DNA of 64,000 bases, from contig NZ_JANJZD010000012.1 in NCBI RefSeq assembly GCF_024623325.1, positions 93,125-157,124 of the forward strand, written 5' to 3'. The translations under genes were made by a program, and so were the position numbers. Each line of letters begins with the position of its first letter. The first letter of the stretch is position 1. This DNA is from Acetatifactor muris (lineage in GTDB: Bacteria; Bacillota; Clostridia; Lachnospirales; Lachnospiraceae). Below, piece by piece: positions 8,153 to 17,350 of the stretch. The notes beneath the pieces were generated by a model. The model was not told the origin of the DNA and made no database searches. It saw only the letters and a list, made by a program, of their open reading frames with translations.

Positions 8153-11100
8153 ATGATTAATCCAAGAGACCAACGTATCACTAAAATGGTAGAACTTTTC
8201 GAACAGATGAATCTGTTCACGGCGGATGAGCTGACCCTGATAGAGGATTATCTCACCGGCGCCGCAGAGGAACAGGAGCTGGAGAAGCTGACCTTCCGGG
8301 ACCTGTCCGGTGTGCCGCAGGATGTGGTGAATGCCATGGTTTCACTGTTCACGGATCTGGTGAACAAGGGCAGGGAAGAGAAGGAGAAGCTGGCCAATAT
8401 TCTTTTTACCGCGGGCCAGTCCACCAGCAGCAATCTGTTTCCCAGCAACTATATTTTCTTTAACAAGAAAGAAACAGTGAACATGGAGATCCCCAAAAAG
8501 GTGACGCTTTTTGCTGAGAGAGCAGGTATGAATGAATACCAGATAAGCCGTTATTCCATACAGAAAATCATAGAAATTTCAGAAAATACTTCCGAAAATG
8601 TGAGAAAGGCTCTGGAGTATCAGAAAAGTAAACTGGACAACGGCAAAGTGCTGGTTCTGACGACTTATTTCAGGATGAAATACAGAAATCTGAAGCTGGT
8701 AGAAAAAGGAACAGAGGAGAAAAACGGCGGAATTCTGGCCGGCGTGAGCAAAATCCTGGGCGGTAAAAGCAGTGAGAAGGAAGAGGTCGTACAGATTGAT
8801 ACAAAAGACATGGAGCTTTTGAAGCAGTATGAAGACATTCTGGTGAGCAGTATCTGCAACCTCTACAAAAAACAGATGCCCCGGCTGGAGCTGGATGAAA
8901 TCACCAACGCGGTGAATAATGACAGAGTGGATGGCAGAATCCTGAAAATGGCCCATGCCAATCTGCCTGTGGACCGTTTTATGCTGTGTATACTGGGAGG
9001 TACCGCTTTTGTCAATTATAAGCAGTCTGTGCGTCTGAAAAATGTGCTGAAGATATGTATTGCCGCCAATCCAAAGGAAATGCTGAATATTATGGACAAC
9101 ATGGATTTGCGGGGAGAGCTGAATCAGAACGGCGGAGACTATGACGAGGCATTTGGAATCGACAGCAGAAAATATATTATCTGGGCTGCGGAGAAGATGA
9201 AGACAGGGATTCTGAACGCGCAGTTTAAACGGAACAGAGAAGTCTATCTGGACTGTATGAATGCTGTGGATTTCGACGCTTATAATCGGATGAATGCCGT
9301 CATCCAGAAGCTGGATCCGTCCCTGTATAATGCGAAAAAAGCCACGGATATTCACAAACAGCAGACAAAGGTCATTGATGCCATTCTGCAGGTGCTGGAT
9401 CCGGCTGTGAAAAATGTCGCCGGAGATTATCTGAATGGTACGACAGAGATTGAAACTCTTTATGCTTATGAGGATAAGCTGGAGCTCACCGGTTACCGCT
9501 GGGGCGGAAGGCACTGGAATATACTGCAGAGCTACCAGAGAGGCTATGGGTATGACGAGCTGAGCGACCGGTGTGAAGCGCTGCTGATGCTCTGCGGCGG
9601 TTATGCCAATACCGGCGGCTTCCGGGATGGCACCAATATTAAGACGGAGAATGTGGAACGGACTTTTGCGTCTGTGAATGCCAGGCATCTGGGGCTGAAA
9701 TACCAGCTGAAGGGGTATGCGGATGCCTATGATGCATTTTATCTGGACAGGTGGAAGAATACTTTTGAAGCCGTGGGGAAGAAGATTTTCCTGGGATATC
9801 TGCAGGAGCGGCGTGAGGAGATGACAGCGGCCTTCCAGGGAGCAGGCAGTACCGGAAGAGTCTTCGGGCTTCTGGTGCTTTCCGAAGACAGGAAGGCGAA
9901 TAAGGAAGCCATTCTCAGCTTTTCTCAGGACAGTGCGAAGACGGTGAAGGAAGCCCTGCTGAATATTTTGTATCAGGAAAAGGCCTGGGAGGAGGATGTG
10001 AAGAAGCTGCTTTCCTCTAAAAAGGCGGGAGAGCGGGAGATTGCTGTCCGGGTACTGACAGAGTGGGATAGTAAGGCATACCAGGAGATTCTCACGGAAG
10101 CGCTGGAAAAGGAAAAGAACGGCAAGGTCCGGACGCTGCTGGAAACTGTGCTCCATGTGGGCGGCGGAGAGTCGGAGAGCGGCAGCAGGACCCTGACCCG
10201 GGAGGATCTGGTAAAGGAGGCCCATAAGGGCAATAAAAAGCGTGGTCTGGCCTGGGCTTATGAGACACCTTTCTCCAAAGTACATACAAAAGCGGGAGAA
10301 GAGGCGCAAGAAGAATACCTGCAGGCCGTTCTCCTGAGCTATTCCTCCATGTCGCCCTGCGGGGTAAGTCCCAGTGCTGCTGCGCTGGCGGAGACGTTGG
10401 ATGAAAAGGAGCTGGCGATATATGTCAATGAACTGTTTGACAAATGGATGGAAGCGGGGGCGGAGTCAAAGAAGCGCTGGGTGCTCTATGCGGCGGCTAT
10501 CCACGGCGGAGATGAGATTGTGACAAAGCTTCATCACCAGATTCAGGAATGGCCTCAGGCGGCAAGAGGTGCCATTGCATCCGAGGCGGTACAGGCCCTT
10601 GCGTTGAATCCGAAGCCTCAGGCCCTGCTGATTGTGGACGGCATCTCCAGGAAGTTCAAGTTCAAGCAGATTAAGGCGGCGGCCGGAAAGGCGCTGGATT
10701 TCGTGGCTTCCCAGCTGGGAATCACCACGGAAGAGCTGGCGGACAGAATTGTGCCGGATCTGGGCTTTGATGAGAATATGGAGCGCTGCTTTGATTACGG
10801 AGAGCGGAAGTTTACCGTGACCATTACCACCGCGCTGGAAGTGGAAGTATTCGATGAGAGCGGAAAGAAGCTGAAGAATCTCCCTTCGCCCGGAAAAAAG
10901 GACGACGAAGAGAAGGCAAAGGCTGCCTATGAAGAATTCAAACAGATGAAGAAGCAGATGAAGGCCACGGTAAGCAGTCAGAAGATGAGGCTTGAGATGG
11001 CGCTGTCCACCGGGCGGCAGTGGAGCGTGGAGGCCTGGAAGAATCTGTTTGTGAAGAATCCGGTGATGCACCAGTTTGCCACGGGATTGATCTGGGGCAT

Positions 11101-11788
11101 ATACGAGGACAGGAAGCTTGTGTCTACATTCCGATACATGGAGGACGGTTCTTTCAATACAGAAGATGAGGATGAATTTGAACTGCCCGAAGGCGGGGAA
11201 GATTCCTCTCAGTATATCGGCATTGTGCATCCCATTGAGCTGACGGAGGATACCCGGAAAGCCTGGAAGGAGCAGCTGGAGGATTACGAGATTACCCAGC
11301 CCATCGAACAGCTTGACAGAACGGTATATTACAGGACGAAGGAAGAGGAAAATGAAAAGAGCCTTGAGCGTTTCGGCGGCTGTATTGTCAATGATCTGTC
11401 TCTGGGCGGAAAGCTTCAGACGCTGGGATGGTACAGAGGTTCCGTACAGGATGCGGGAGGATTCTACAGCTATTACAGAGAGGATAAGGAGCTTGCCATG
11501 GGGGTGGAGCTTCATTTCTCCGGCAGTTTTGTGGGTGGACAGAACGAGGATGTGACTGTGTATGAGGCCAGATTCTATAGTCTGGAAGGCACGGTGGTGA
11601 ATGAGAAGGGGGAAGTGGTGCCGGCAGGGATTCGACGGGGCAGCTATGTGTATGACGAGGCGAATGATCAGAATTCCTGCTTCCTGAAGGAAGTGCCGGA
11701 GCGGTATTTCAGTGAAGTGGTTCTTCAGCTGGCCAAAGCCACCGCTTCCAGCAAGGAGAAAAATGTGAACTGGAAGTCGGTGCGGTAG
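8153..11788 (+). CDS. DUF4132 family giant protein (YehI/MolR-like)
   Basis: A 1211-residue protein. The C-terminal third, with LGWYRGSVQDAGGFYSYYRE, GVELHFSGSFVGG and EVPERYFSEV, is typical of DUF4132 as found in E. coli YehI and MolR. The central region is rich in helical repeats, consistent with a HEAT-like scaffold. The ATG at 8153 follows AGGAGGAGAACC, a very strong ribosome site; an upstream in-frame start is rejected for lack of one. The function of the family is unknown, but it consistently accompanies the AAA/VWA/SWIM set and may be the large structural or target-recognition subunit. It closes the cluster; a response regulator gene starts 24 bases later, so read-through into the next operon is possible. 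Confidence 0.82.
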   Translation: MINPRDQRITKMVELFEQMNLFTADELTLIEDYLTGAAEEQELEKLTFRDLSGVPQDVVNAMVSLFTDLVNKGREEKEKLANILFTAGQSTSSNLFPSNYIFFNKKETVNMEIPKKVTLFAERAGMNEYQISRYSIQKIIEISENTSENVRKALEYQKSKLDNGKVLVLTTYFRMKYRNLKLVEKGTEEKNGGILAGVSKILGGKSSEKEEVVQIDTKDMELLKQYEDILVSSICNLYKKQMPRLELDEITNAVNNDRVDGRILKMAHANLPVDRFMLCILGGTAFVNYKQSVRLKNVLKICIAANPKEMLNIMDNMDLRGELNQNGGDYDEAFGIDSRKYIIWAAEKMKTGILNAQFKRNREVYLDCMNAVDFDAYNRMNAVIQKLDPSLYNAKKATDIHKQQTKVIDAILQVLDPAVKNVAGDYLNGTTEIETLYAYEDKLELTGYRWGGRHWNILQSYQRGYGYDELSDRCEALLMLCGGYANTGGFRDGTNIKTENVERTFASVNARHLGLKYQLKGYADAYDAFYLDRWKNTFEAVGKKIFLGYLQERREEMTAAFQGAGSTGRVFGLLVLSEDRKANKEAILSFSQDSAKTVKEALLNILYQEKAWEEDVKKLLSSKKAGEREIAVRVLTEWDSKAYQEILTEALEKEKNGKVRTLLETVLHVGGGESESGSRTLTREDLVKEAHKGNKKRGLAWAYETPFSKVHTKAGEEAQEEYLQAVLLSYSSMSPCGVSPSAAALAETLDEKELAIYVNELFDKWMEAGAESKKRWVLYAAAIHGGDEIVTKLHHQIQEWPQAARGAIASEAVQALALNPKPQALLIVDGISRKFKFKQIKAAAGKALDFVASQLGITTEELADRIVPDLGFDENMERCFDYGERKFTVTITTALEVEVFDESGKKLKNLPSPGKKDDEEKAKAAYEEFKQMKKQMKATVSSQKMRLEMALSTGRQWSVEAWKNLFVKNPVMHQFATGLIWGIYEDRKLVSTFRYMEDGSFNTEDEDEFELPEGGEDSSQYIGIVHPIELTEDTRKAWKEQLEDYEITQPIEQLDRTVYYRTKEEENEKSLERFGGCIVNDLSLGGKLQTLGWYRGSVQDAGGFYSYYREDKELAMGVELHFSGSFVGGQNEDVTVYEARFYSLEGTVVNEKGEVVPAGIRRGSYVYDEANDQNSCFLKEVPERYFSEVVLQLAKATASSKEKNVNWKSVR

Positions 11789-11812
11789 AGAAATATAGGG
11801 GGAGGGTTGGCA

Positions 11813-12514
11813 TTGCATTACGATTGTCTCATTATAGATGATGAAAAAATGCTGGCGGACAGCACGGCGGAGTACTTCAATCTGTTTGGCGTCAGCACGG
11901 CGGTTGTGTACAGCGCCGGGCAGTGTCGGGCATTTTACCGGGAGAACAGTGCCAGCCTTCTGCTGCTGGATATCAATCTGGGGGATGGCAGCGGATTTGC
12001 GCTCTGTAAGGAGCTGCGCGAGAAAACGGAGGTTCCCATTCTGTTCGTCTCTGCCAGAACCAGTGACGATGATAAAATTGTGGCGCTTCATATCGGAGGG
12101 GACGACTATATTCAGAAGCCCTATTCTCTGGGAGTGCTGCTGGCAAAGGTAAAGGTGGTGCTGAATCGTTTCGGAAAGCTGGAGTCAGAGCCGGGAGGGA
12201 AATCAGACAGCAAATACGTTGATAACCGGCTGACAGTGGATTTTAACATGCGGCAGGTGTTGGTGGAAGGGGAGTCAGTGAAGCTGACTTCGCTGGAATT
12301 CCGGCTGCTGTCCTATCTGATCAGAAATGAGAACCGTGTGATATCAAAACAGGAGTTGTTCGAAGAAGTATGGGAGGATAAATTCACAGGCGACGGGACG
12401 CTGAATGTGCATATCCGCAGGCTCAGAGAGGCAATTGAGCGGGAGCCGGGCAGACCGGAATACATCATTACGGTCTGGGGAGACGGCTATCGGTTCAGCG
12501 GGCAGAGGGAATGA
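11813..12514 (+). CDS. OmpR-family response regulator
   Basis: About 233 residues: an N-terminal receiver domain with IIDDEK and the phospho-acceptor Asp in LLLLDINLGDG (about residue 51), the conserved Lys in IQKPYS, and a C-terminal winged helix (LTSLEFRLLSYL, DGTLNVHIRRLREAIE, VWGDGYRF). It should bind direct repeats and activate or repress the adjacent ABC exporter. The TTG at 11813 is preferred because an AGGGGGAGGG site lies 6 bases upstream; the TTG at 11807 is too close to that site. The kinase gene follows 73 bases later. A fitting target is the TAAG repeat array at 14001-14036. Confidence 0.9.
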   Translation: MHYDCLIIDDEKMLADSTAEYFNLFGVSTAVVYSAGQCRAFYRENSASLLLLDINLGDGSGFALCKELREKTEVPILFVSARTSDDDKIVALHIGGDDYIQKPYSLGVLLAKVKVVLNRFGKLESEPGGKSDSKYVDNRLTVDFNMRQVLVEGESVKLTSLEFRLLSYLIRNENRVISKQELFEEVWEDKFTGDGTLNVHIRRLREAIEREPGRPEYIITVWGDGYRFSGQRE

Positions 12515-12587
12515 AGAAATCGGCGGCACATGTCCGGATACCGTTCAGGAAGTCTGACTGTCAGGCTGATGTGGAAATGAGGAGAAA

Positions 12588-13871
12588 ATGAAAATACGTG
12601 CTTTTCTTGTCTGCCTGCTGTGTGTACTTGCGGCGGAGGCAGTGCTGCTTTTCTTTTTTGCCTTTCGGCAGAGAGACAGCGGACAGGATGCTGTACTGGT
12701 CAATGATGCGGTATGGTCCGTACAGCAGGACTGGGAGGATATGCCACATCATGAGAATCATACCGGGCTGGATTATGTGGTTCTGGACAGGGACGGTGCT
12801 GTCCTGTACAGGACGGGACCCGGGCTGAGCGAAAGCCTGAATGCCGCGGTGCGCCACAGGGATACAATACTTGACATTCAGACAGACAATGAGCTGGTGG
12901 GCAAAATTCTGATATACAATGATGCTTCCCGGATATTCCGGGAGGAAAGGCAGTCGGTTATTCTCTTCATAGGTACAGCCATGCTGATACAATGCGGAAT
13001 ATGTGTGGGATATCTGCTTTATCTGAATCACAGAGTGGCCAGGCCCTTTCGTCAGCTGAGTGGATTTGCGGAGCGGGTTGCAGGTGGCAACCTGGATATT
13101 CCCCTGAAAATGGACAGACAGAATCTCTTCGGTGCGTTCACGGAGAGCTTTGACCTGATGCGCACAGAGCTGAAGAAGGCCAGGCGGGCAGAAGCAGCGG
13201 CCAACGCGGAGAAGAAGGAACTGGTGGCAAAGCTCTCCCATGACATCAAGACACCTGTGGCAAGCATCAAGGCTGCCTCCGAAGTGGGGGCAGCGATTGC
13301 GTCCCAGGAGAGAATCCGGGACAATTATCGGATGATTATACAGAAAGCAGATCAGATCAATACACTGATCAACAATCTGTTTACTGCTACTCTGGAGGAG
13401 CTGCAGCAATTGCCTGTGAATCCGGAAGACATCCGAAGCGATGAACTTGTGCCATTGCTGGAAAATGCTGATTATCTGCACAGGGCCGCGATTCCCGCTG
13501 TTCCGGACTGTGTTCTGTATGCGGATAAGCTGAGGCTGCAGCAGGTGTTCGACAATCTGTTTGCCAATTCCTACAAATATGCTGACACCGAAATCGAGAT
13601 AACAGTGGAAGACGATGGACGTTATCTGACGGTAACCATGCAGGACGCCGGCGGAGGTGTGGGAGACGACGAACTGCCCCTTTTAAAGGAGAAGTTCAGA
13701 CGGGGCAGGAATGCGGAGAATGTGGAGGGAGCAGGACTGGGGCTCTATATCTCTGATTATTTTCTAAAGGAGATGCAGGGGGAACTGCTTGTCGGAAATG
13801 GAGAGAAGGGCCTGCGGGTGAGCATCAGGATTGCGCTGAGCGGCCGGGGGACAGCCCACGATGCAGGGTGA
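12588..13871 (+). CDS. Sensor histidine kinase
   Basis: 427 residues. There is one membrane segment at the N-terminus (residues about 5-25), an extracellular loop of about 95 residues, a second membrane segment (ILFIGTAMLIQCGICVGYLL, about 125-145), a HAMP linker, a dimerisation domain with the phosphorylated His218 in KLSHDIKTPVAS, and an ATPase domain with the N box NSYKYAD, DAGGG and GAGLGLYI. It is the cognate partner of the response regulator 73 bases upstream. The short extracellular loop and the adjacent FtsX-type exporter are typical of systems that sense antimicrobial peptides or envelope stress. The start follows GAGGAGAAA. A terminator follows the gene at 13919. Confidence 0.9.
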   Translation: MKIRAFLVCLLCVLAAEAVLLFFFAFRQRDSGQDAVLVNDAVWSVQQDWEDMPHHENHTGLDYVVLDRDGAVLYRTGPGLSESLNAAVRHRDTILDIQTDNELVGKILIYNDASRIFREERQSVILFIGTAMLIQCGICVGYLLYLNHRVARPFRQLSGFAERVAGGNLDIPLKMDRQNLFGAFTESFDLMRTELKKARRAEAAANAEKKELVAKLSHDIKTPVASIKAASEVGAAIASQERIRDNYRMIIQKADQINTLINNLFTATLEELQQLPVNPEDIRSDELVPLLENADYLHRAAIPAVPDCVLYADKLRLQQVFDNLFANSYKYADTEIEITVEDDGRYLTVTMQDAGGGVGDDELPLLKEKFRRGRNAENVEGAGLGLYISDYFLKEMQGELLVGNGEKGLRVSIRIALSGRGTAHDAG

Positions 13872-13918
13872 GTGCAGGTCACCTGTCCCGGCGAAGATTT
13901 ATGACAAAGCTTATAAGA

Positions 13919-13958
13919 AACAGCCGTCTGCTTTTCAGGGAGCAGGCCGGCTGTTTTT
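13919..13958 (+). terminator. Rho-independent terminator after the sensor kinase gene
   Basis: AACAGCCG at 13919-13926 pairs perfectly with CGGCTGTT at 13948-13955, giving an 8-bp stem with a 21-base loop followed by a run of T (13954-13958). It separates the two-component genes from the exporter genes, which therefore need their own promoter. Confidence 0.75.
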
Positions 13959-14000
13959 ATATTATAAAGTGTCCGTCCTCAGATGGAGGGGGAAGAGATT

Positions 14001-14053
14001 TAAGAAATCTGTAAGGATTATCTAAAGACTGTTAAGAATGAAAAAGGTAAAAT
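14001..14053 (+). promoter_or_regulatory. Four-box direct-repeat operator with promoter before the ABC exporter
   Basis: TAAG occurs at 14001 and 14012, TAAA at 14023, and TAAG at 14033, with spacings of 11, 11 and 10 bases, about one helical turn each. OmpR/PhoB-type regulators bind such direct repeats. A possible -10 box TAAAAT lies at 14048-14053, so the array covers the -35 region, the layout of regulator-activated promoters. The likely binder is the response regulator encoded at 11813-12514. The exporter ATPase starts at 14099. Confidence 0.6.
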
Positions 14054-14098
14054 GTAACATGCACAGGAGACAGGTGCAGAAAGGCATGGTTACTGAAT

Positions 14099-14857
14099 AT
14101 GAAAGAAATTTTGTTGAAAACCGGGCGATTAAGCAAAACTTTTTCCAACGGAGGAGTGATGCAGCATATTCTGAAGAATATTGACCTGGAACTTTACCGG
14201 GGAGATTTTACCGTGATTATGGGAGCCAGCGGAGCGGGGAAATCCACGCTTCTGTATGCTCTGTCGGGAATGGATACACCGTCTCTGGGGACGATTACCT
14301 TTGGAAATGAAGTGATTTCCGAATACAGCCAGGACAGACTTGCCATATTCCGCCGCAGACACTGCGGCTTTGTCTTCCAGCAGATTTACCTGATTGACGG
14401 TATGTCGCTGATGGATAATGTGCTGGCGGCTGGGATGCTTGTAAACAGGAACAGAAAAGTGATCCTGGACAGAGCGGAGAAATTGTTCGAGGCGGTGGGA
14501 ATTTCCAGAGAAATGCAGAAGAAATTTCCCACACAGATTTCAGGAGGAGAGGCCCAGCGGGCGGGGATGGTCCGTGCGCTGATCAACAGTCCGGAAATTC
14601 TCTTCGCGGATGAGCCCACCGGGGCATTGAATTCCAAAACAGGACTGGATGTACTGGATACCTTAACCGCGTTCAATGAACAGGGCCAGAGTGTGGTGAT
14701 GGTGACTCATGATATGCGTTCCGCCAGGAGGGGCAACCGTATTCTGTATCTGAAGGATGGCATGATTCTGGGGGAATGCAATCTGGGGCGCTATCAGCAT
14801 GGAGATCAGGAGAGGCATGAGAAACTTTCAGGCTTTCTGCGGGAGATGGGGTGGTAG
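14099..14857 (+). CDS. ABC exporter ATP-binding protein (MacB/LolD type)
   Basis: 252 residues with all ABC motifs in order: Walker A GASGAGKST (about residue 41), the Q loop FQQIYL, signature ISGGEAQRA, Walker B ILFADEPTGAL, and the switch His in VMVTHDMRSA. It belongs to the subgroup that pairs with FtsX-type permeases, and such a permease is encoded 60 bases downstream. The complex would export, or shift from the membrane, a lipophilic or peptide substrate using ATP. The gene is preceded by its own operator/promoter region and lies downstream of a two-component system that probably controls it. Confidence 0.92.
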   Translation: MKEILLKTGRLSKTFSNGGVMQHILKNIDLELYRGDFTVIMGASGAGKSTLLYALSGMDTPSLGTITFGNEVISEYSQDRLAIFRRRHCGFVFQQIYLIDGMSLMDNVLAAGMLVNRNRKVILDRAEKLFEAVGISREMQKKFPTQISGGEAQRAGMVRALINSPEILFADEPTGALNSKTGLDVLDTLTAFNEQGQSVVMVTHDMRSARRGNRILYLKDGMILGECNLGRYQHGDQERHEKLSGFLREMGW

Positions 14858-14917
14858 CATGGTAAGAATTGCAGAAGGCTGGATGAAGAGTGGAATGGGA
14901 AGGGGTATGGACAGAAT

Positions 14918-17260
14918 ATGAGAAAAAGTTTTTTGCTTGCACGTTCTAATTTGAGGAGAGCGAAAGGGCAGGGGGCCGCTATTGTGGCGCTTGTGTTTCT
15001 CGCCGCTATGATGCTGAATCTGTGGCTTATGCTGTCCATGGACTACAGACAGAACTTTGACCGCAGCCATGACAGAATGAATGCGGAACATGTGACGCTT
15101 GCAGTGGATGGAGAGCTGACTGAGACAAAGGAATTTCTGACGCAGCTTCTGGAACAGGAGGAAGGCGTGGATACTTTTTTCCTGAGTGATTCCATGCATA
15201 TGGTAGGCTCTTTCGATTACAACGGAGGAGAGGTGAATTCTGACCTGATTTTTCTGGAAAAACAGTCGGCTGTTTCCCGGCCGGTGGGAAGAGTGGAAAT
15301 TCTGGAGGACAGTGGTGCGGAGAGCGGAATTTACATGCCTCTGCTCTATAAGTCAGAGGACATTTCCGTGGGAAAAACCGTGGAGATTTCCATAGGAAGC
15401 AATAAAGTTTCGTATACCGTATGCGGCTTTTTCAACAGTGTGATGGCAGGTTCTCATAACTGCAGTCTGTGTGCGCTGATTCTCACAGAGGATAAGTATG
15501 CGGAGCTGGAAGAGAAGGGATACGCGCCGAAGGCTGTATTGTGTTCTGTCAGGCTGAAGGAACGGGCGGAAAATGAGAATTTTGAAGCAATGATGAAAAA
15601 TAAGGTGTCATCTCAATATCCGGCGGCCCGTATGGTCAGCAATTCCTATGCGCTTGTATCCCAGTCCCGCTATATTTCGCAGATGATCTGTTCGGGGATT
15701 ATGAGTGCCATGGCTTTTCTTATTCTTCTGATTGCACTGGTGGTGATTGCTTCCAACATTGTCAATTATATTCAGGAGAATATGAAAAATCTGGGGGCAC
15801 TGAAAGCCGTGGGCTATACCAGCGGCCAGCTGATCGGCTCACTTCTGATGCAGTTTGTGGGACTGAGTCTTGCCGCTGCGGTGGCAGGGGCAGGTATTTC
15901 CTATTGCCTGTTTCCCTATGTGAATGAACTGATGATTTCACAGACAGGCATTCCGTATTCTGTGCGGTTTCTGCCGCTGCCTTTTCTGCTTACGCTGATG
16001 ATATCCGGAGGAACGGTTGCGCTGGCGGTGTGGCTGTATTCCCGCAGAATCAGGAAAATGGAACCTGTCACGGCATTGAGACAGGGGCTCAGGACACACA
16101 GCTTCAGACGCAATCCCGTTCCGCTGTCAGATACGGGAGCACCGCTGAACCTTGCACTTGCGTTGAAGACAACGTTTTCCGGGATGAAAAACAATATTAC
16201 CATCTGTATCACCATGCTTGTTCTGTCGCTGGTGGTGGTATTTTCCGGCCTGATGATCAGAAACATGATGATGGATATGACGCCTTTTGTGAATCTGATT
16301 GTGGGAGAGACAGCGGACAGCTGTATCAATGTGACGGCGGACATGGAGGAAGATTTTCTGAAAGACATGAATGGCGACTCCCGGGTGGAAAAAATCTATC
16401 TGTATAATTCCGCGGAAGTGCGTCATGTGGACGGAGTGGCTCTGATTGCAACTTTTACAGAGGATTATTCCAAAGTAAATAATCAAAGTGTTGTGTTCAA
16501 GGGAAGATTTCCAAAGTATGATAACGAAATTGCCGTGGCCGCGAAATATGCAGGAGAAAAGGGACTGAAGATTGGAGACGAGATTACGATAACGGCGGAG
16601 GGAAAAGAAGCCTGTTATCTGATCACTGGTTTTACACAGATCAGCAACAACCTGGGTAAGGACTGTCTGCTTACCAGAGAAGGATACGAGAGGCTGGGAA
16701 AAATGCAGAGCGCAAGTTATTATCTGAATCTGGCGGAGGAGGTCAATATTGACGAATTTCATGAAGAAATGAAGGACACCTACGGCGATGGGGTGAATGC
16801 TTTGATCAATATCAGGACAACAGTGGAAGGAGCGGCTTCCGTATATGTGCTTCTGATGACAATGATTGTTGTGGCTGTTCTTATCTTGAGCGCAATTATT
16901 ATTGCATTTGTCCTGTATCTGCTGGTGCGGACAATGCTGAACAGTAAAAGACGGGATTATGGGATTCTCAAAGCGTTGGGCTTTACCACGGGACAGCTGA
17001 TCTTGCAGACAGCGCTGTCTGTTATGCCTGCAGCGGCAGCTTCAACCATTGTGGGCATGATTGTCGGAAGCTTTGCCATCAATCCTCTGACTGCTCTGTT
17101 CCTGAGAGGAATCGGCATTGTGAAATGTACCTTTGTGGTGCCTGTGGGATTGAATCTGATCGCAGGCGTCGGACTTGTGCTCTTTACATTCGGGATTGCC
17201 TGCGTCCTCTCATTAAAAATCAGGAAAATTACGCCCAGGGCGCTTCTGGCAGGAGAGTGA
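14918..17260 (+). CDS. FtsX-domain ABC exporter permease
   Basis: 780 residues with duplicated FtsX architecture. There is one membrane segment near residues 20-40, a large extracellular domain to about residue 250, three membrane segments with the FtsX signature around NLGALKAVGYTSGQLIG, then a second copy: membrane segment near residue 425, a second extracellular domain (about 450-640), and three terminal segments with YGILKALGFTTGQLI. This resembles MacB/LolC-type mechanotransmission permeases rather than the 10-segment BceB type. It pairs with the ATPase upstream. The substrate is unknown; control by a peptide-sensing-type kinase suggests envelope defence. Confidence 0.9.
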   Translation: MRKSFLLARSNLRRAKGQGAAIVALVFLAAMMLNLWLMLSMDYRQNFDRSHDRMNAEHVTLAVDGELTETKEFLTQLLEQEEGVDTFFLSDSMHMVGSFDYNGGEVNSDLIFLEKQSAVSRPVGRVEILEDSGAESGIYMPLLYKSEDISVGKTVEISIGSNKVSYTVCGFFNSVMAGSHNCSLCALILTEDKYAELEEKGYAPKAVLCSVRLKERAENENFEAMMKNKVSSQYPAARMVSNSYALVSQSRYISQMICSGIMSAMAFLILLIALVVIASNIVNYIQENMKNLGALKAVGYTSGQLIGSLLMQFVGLSLAAAVAGAGISYCLFPYVNELMISQTGIPYSVRFLPLPFLLTLMISGGTVALAVWLYSRRIRKMEPVTALRQGLRTHSFRRNPVPLSDTGAPLNLALALKTTFSGMKNNITICITMLVLSLVVVFSGLMIRNMMMDMTPFVNLIVGETADSCINVTADMEEDFLKDMNGDSRVEKIYLYNSAEVRHVDGVALIATFTEDYSKVNNQSVVFKGRFPKYDNEIAVAAKYAGEKGLKIGDEITITAEGKEACYLITGFTQISNNLGKDCLLTREGYERLGKMQSASYYLNLAEEVNIDEFHEEMKDTYGDGVNALINIRTTVEGAASVYVLLMTMIVVAVLILSAIIIAFVLYLLVRTMLNSKRRDYGILKALGFTTGQLILQTALSVMPAAAASTIVGMIVGSFAINPLTALFLRGIGIVKCTFVVPVGLNLIAGVGLVLFTFGIACVLSLKIRKITPRALLAGE

Positions 17261-17350
17261 GCCGCCGGGAGGAGGCAGCCTGTGACCGGCCGTCTGCAGA
17301 GATAATACAGACAACAATGGCGGAGGACATGGGGGAAAGCCGCGCTGGAA

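Noticed and set aside
8579..12091. Long open frames on the minus strand opposite the DUF4132 and response regulator genes
   Set aside because: They are antisense to well-supported genes, lack ribosome sites and have low-complexity His/Leu/Gln-rich products typical of shadow frames in G/C-rich DNA.
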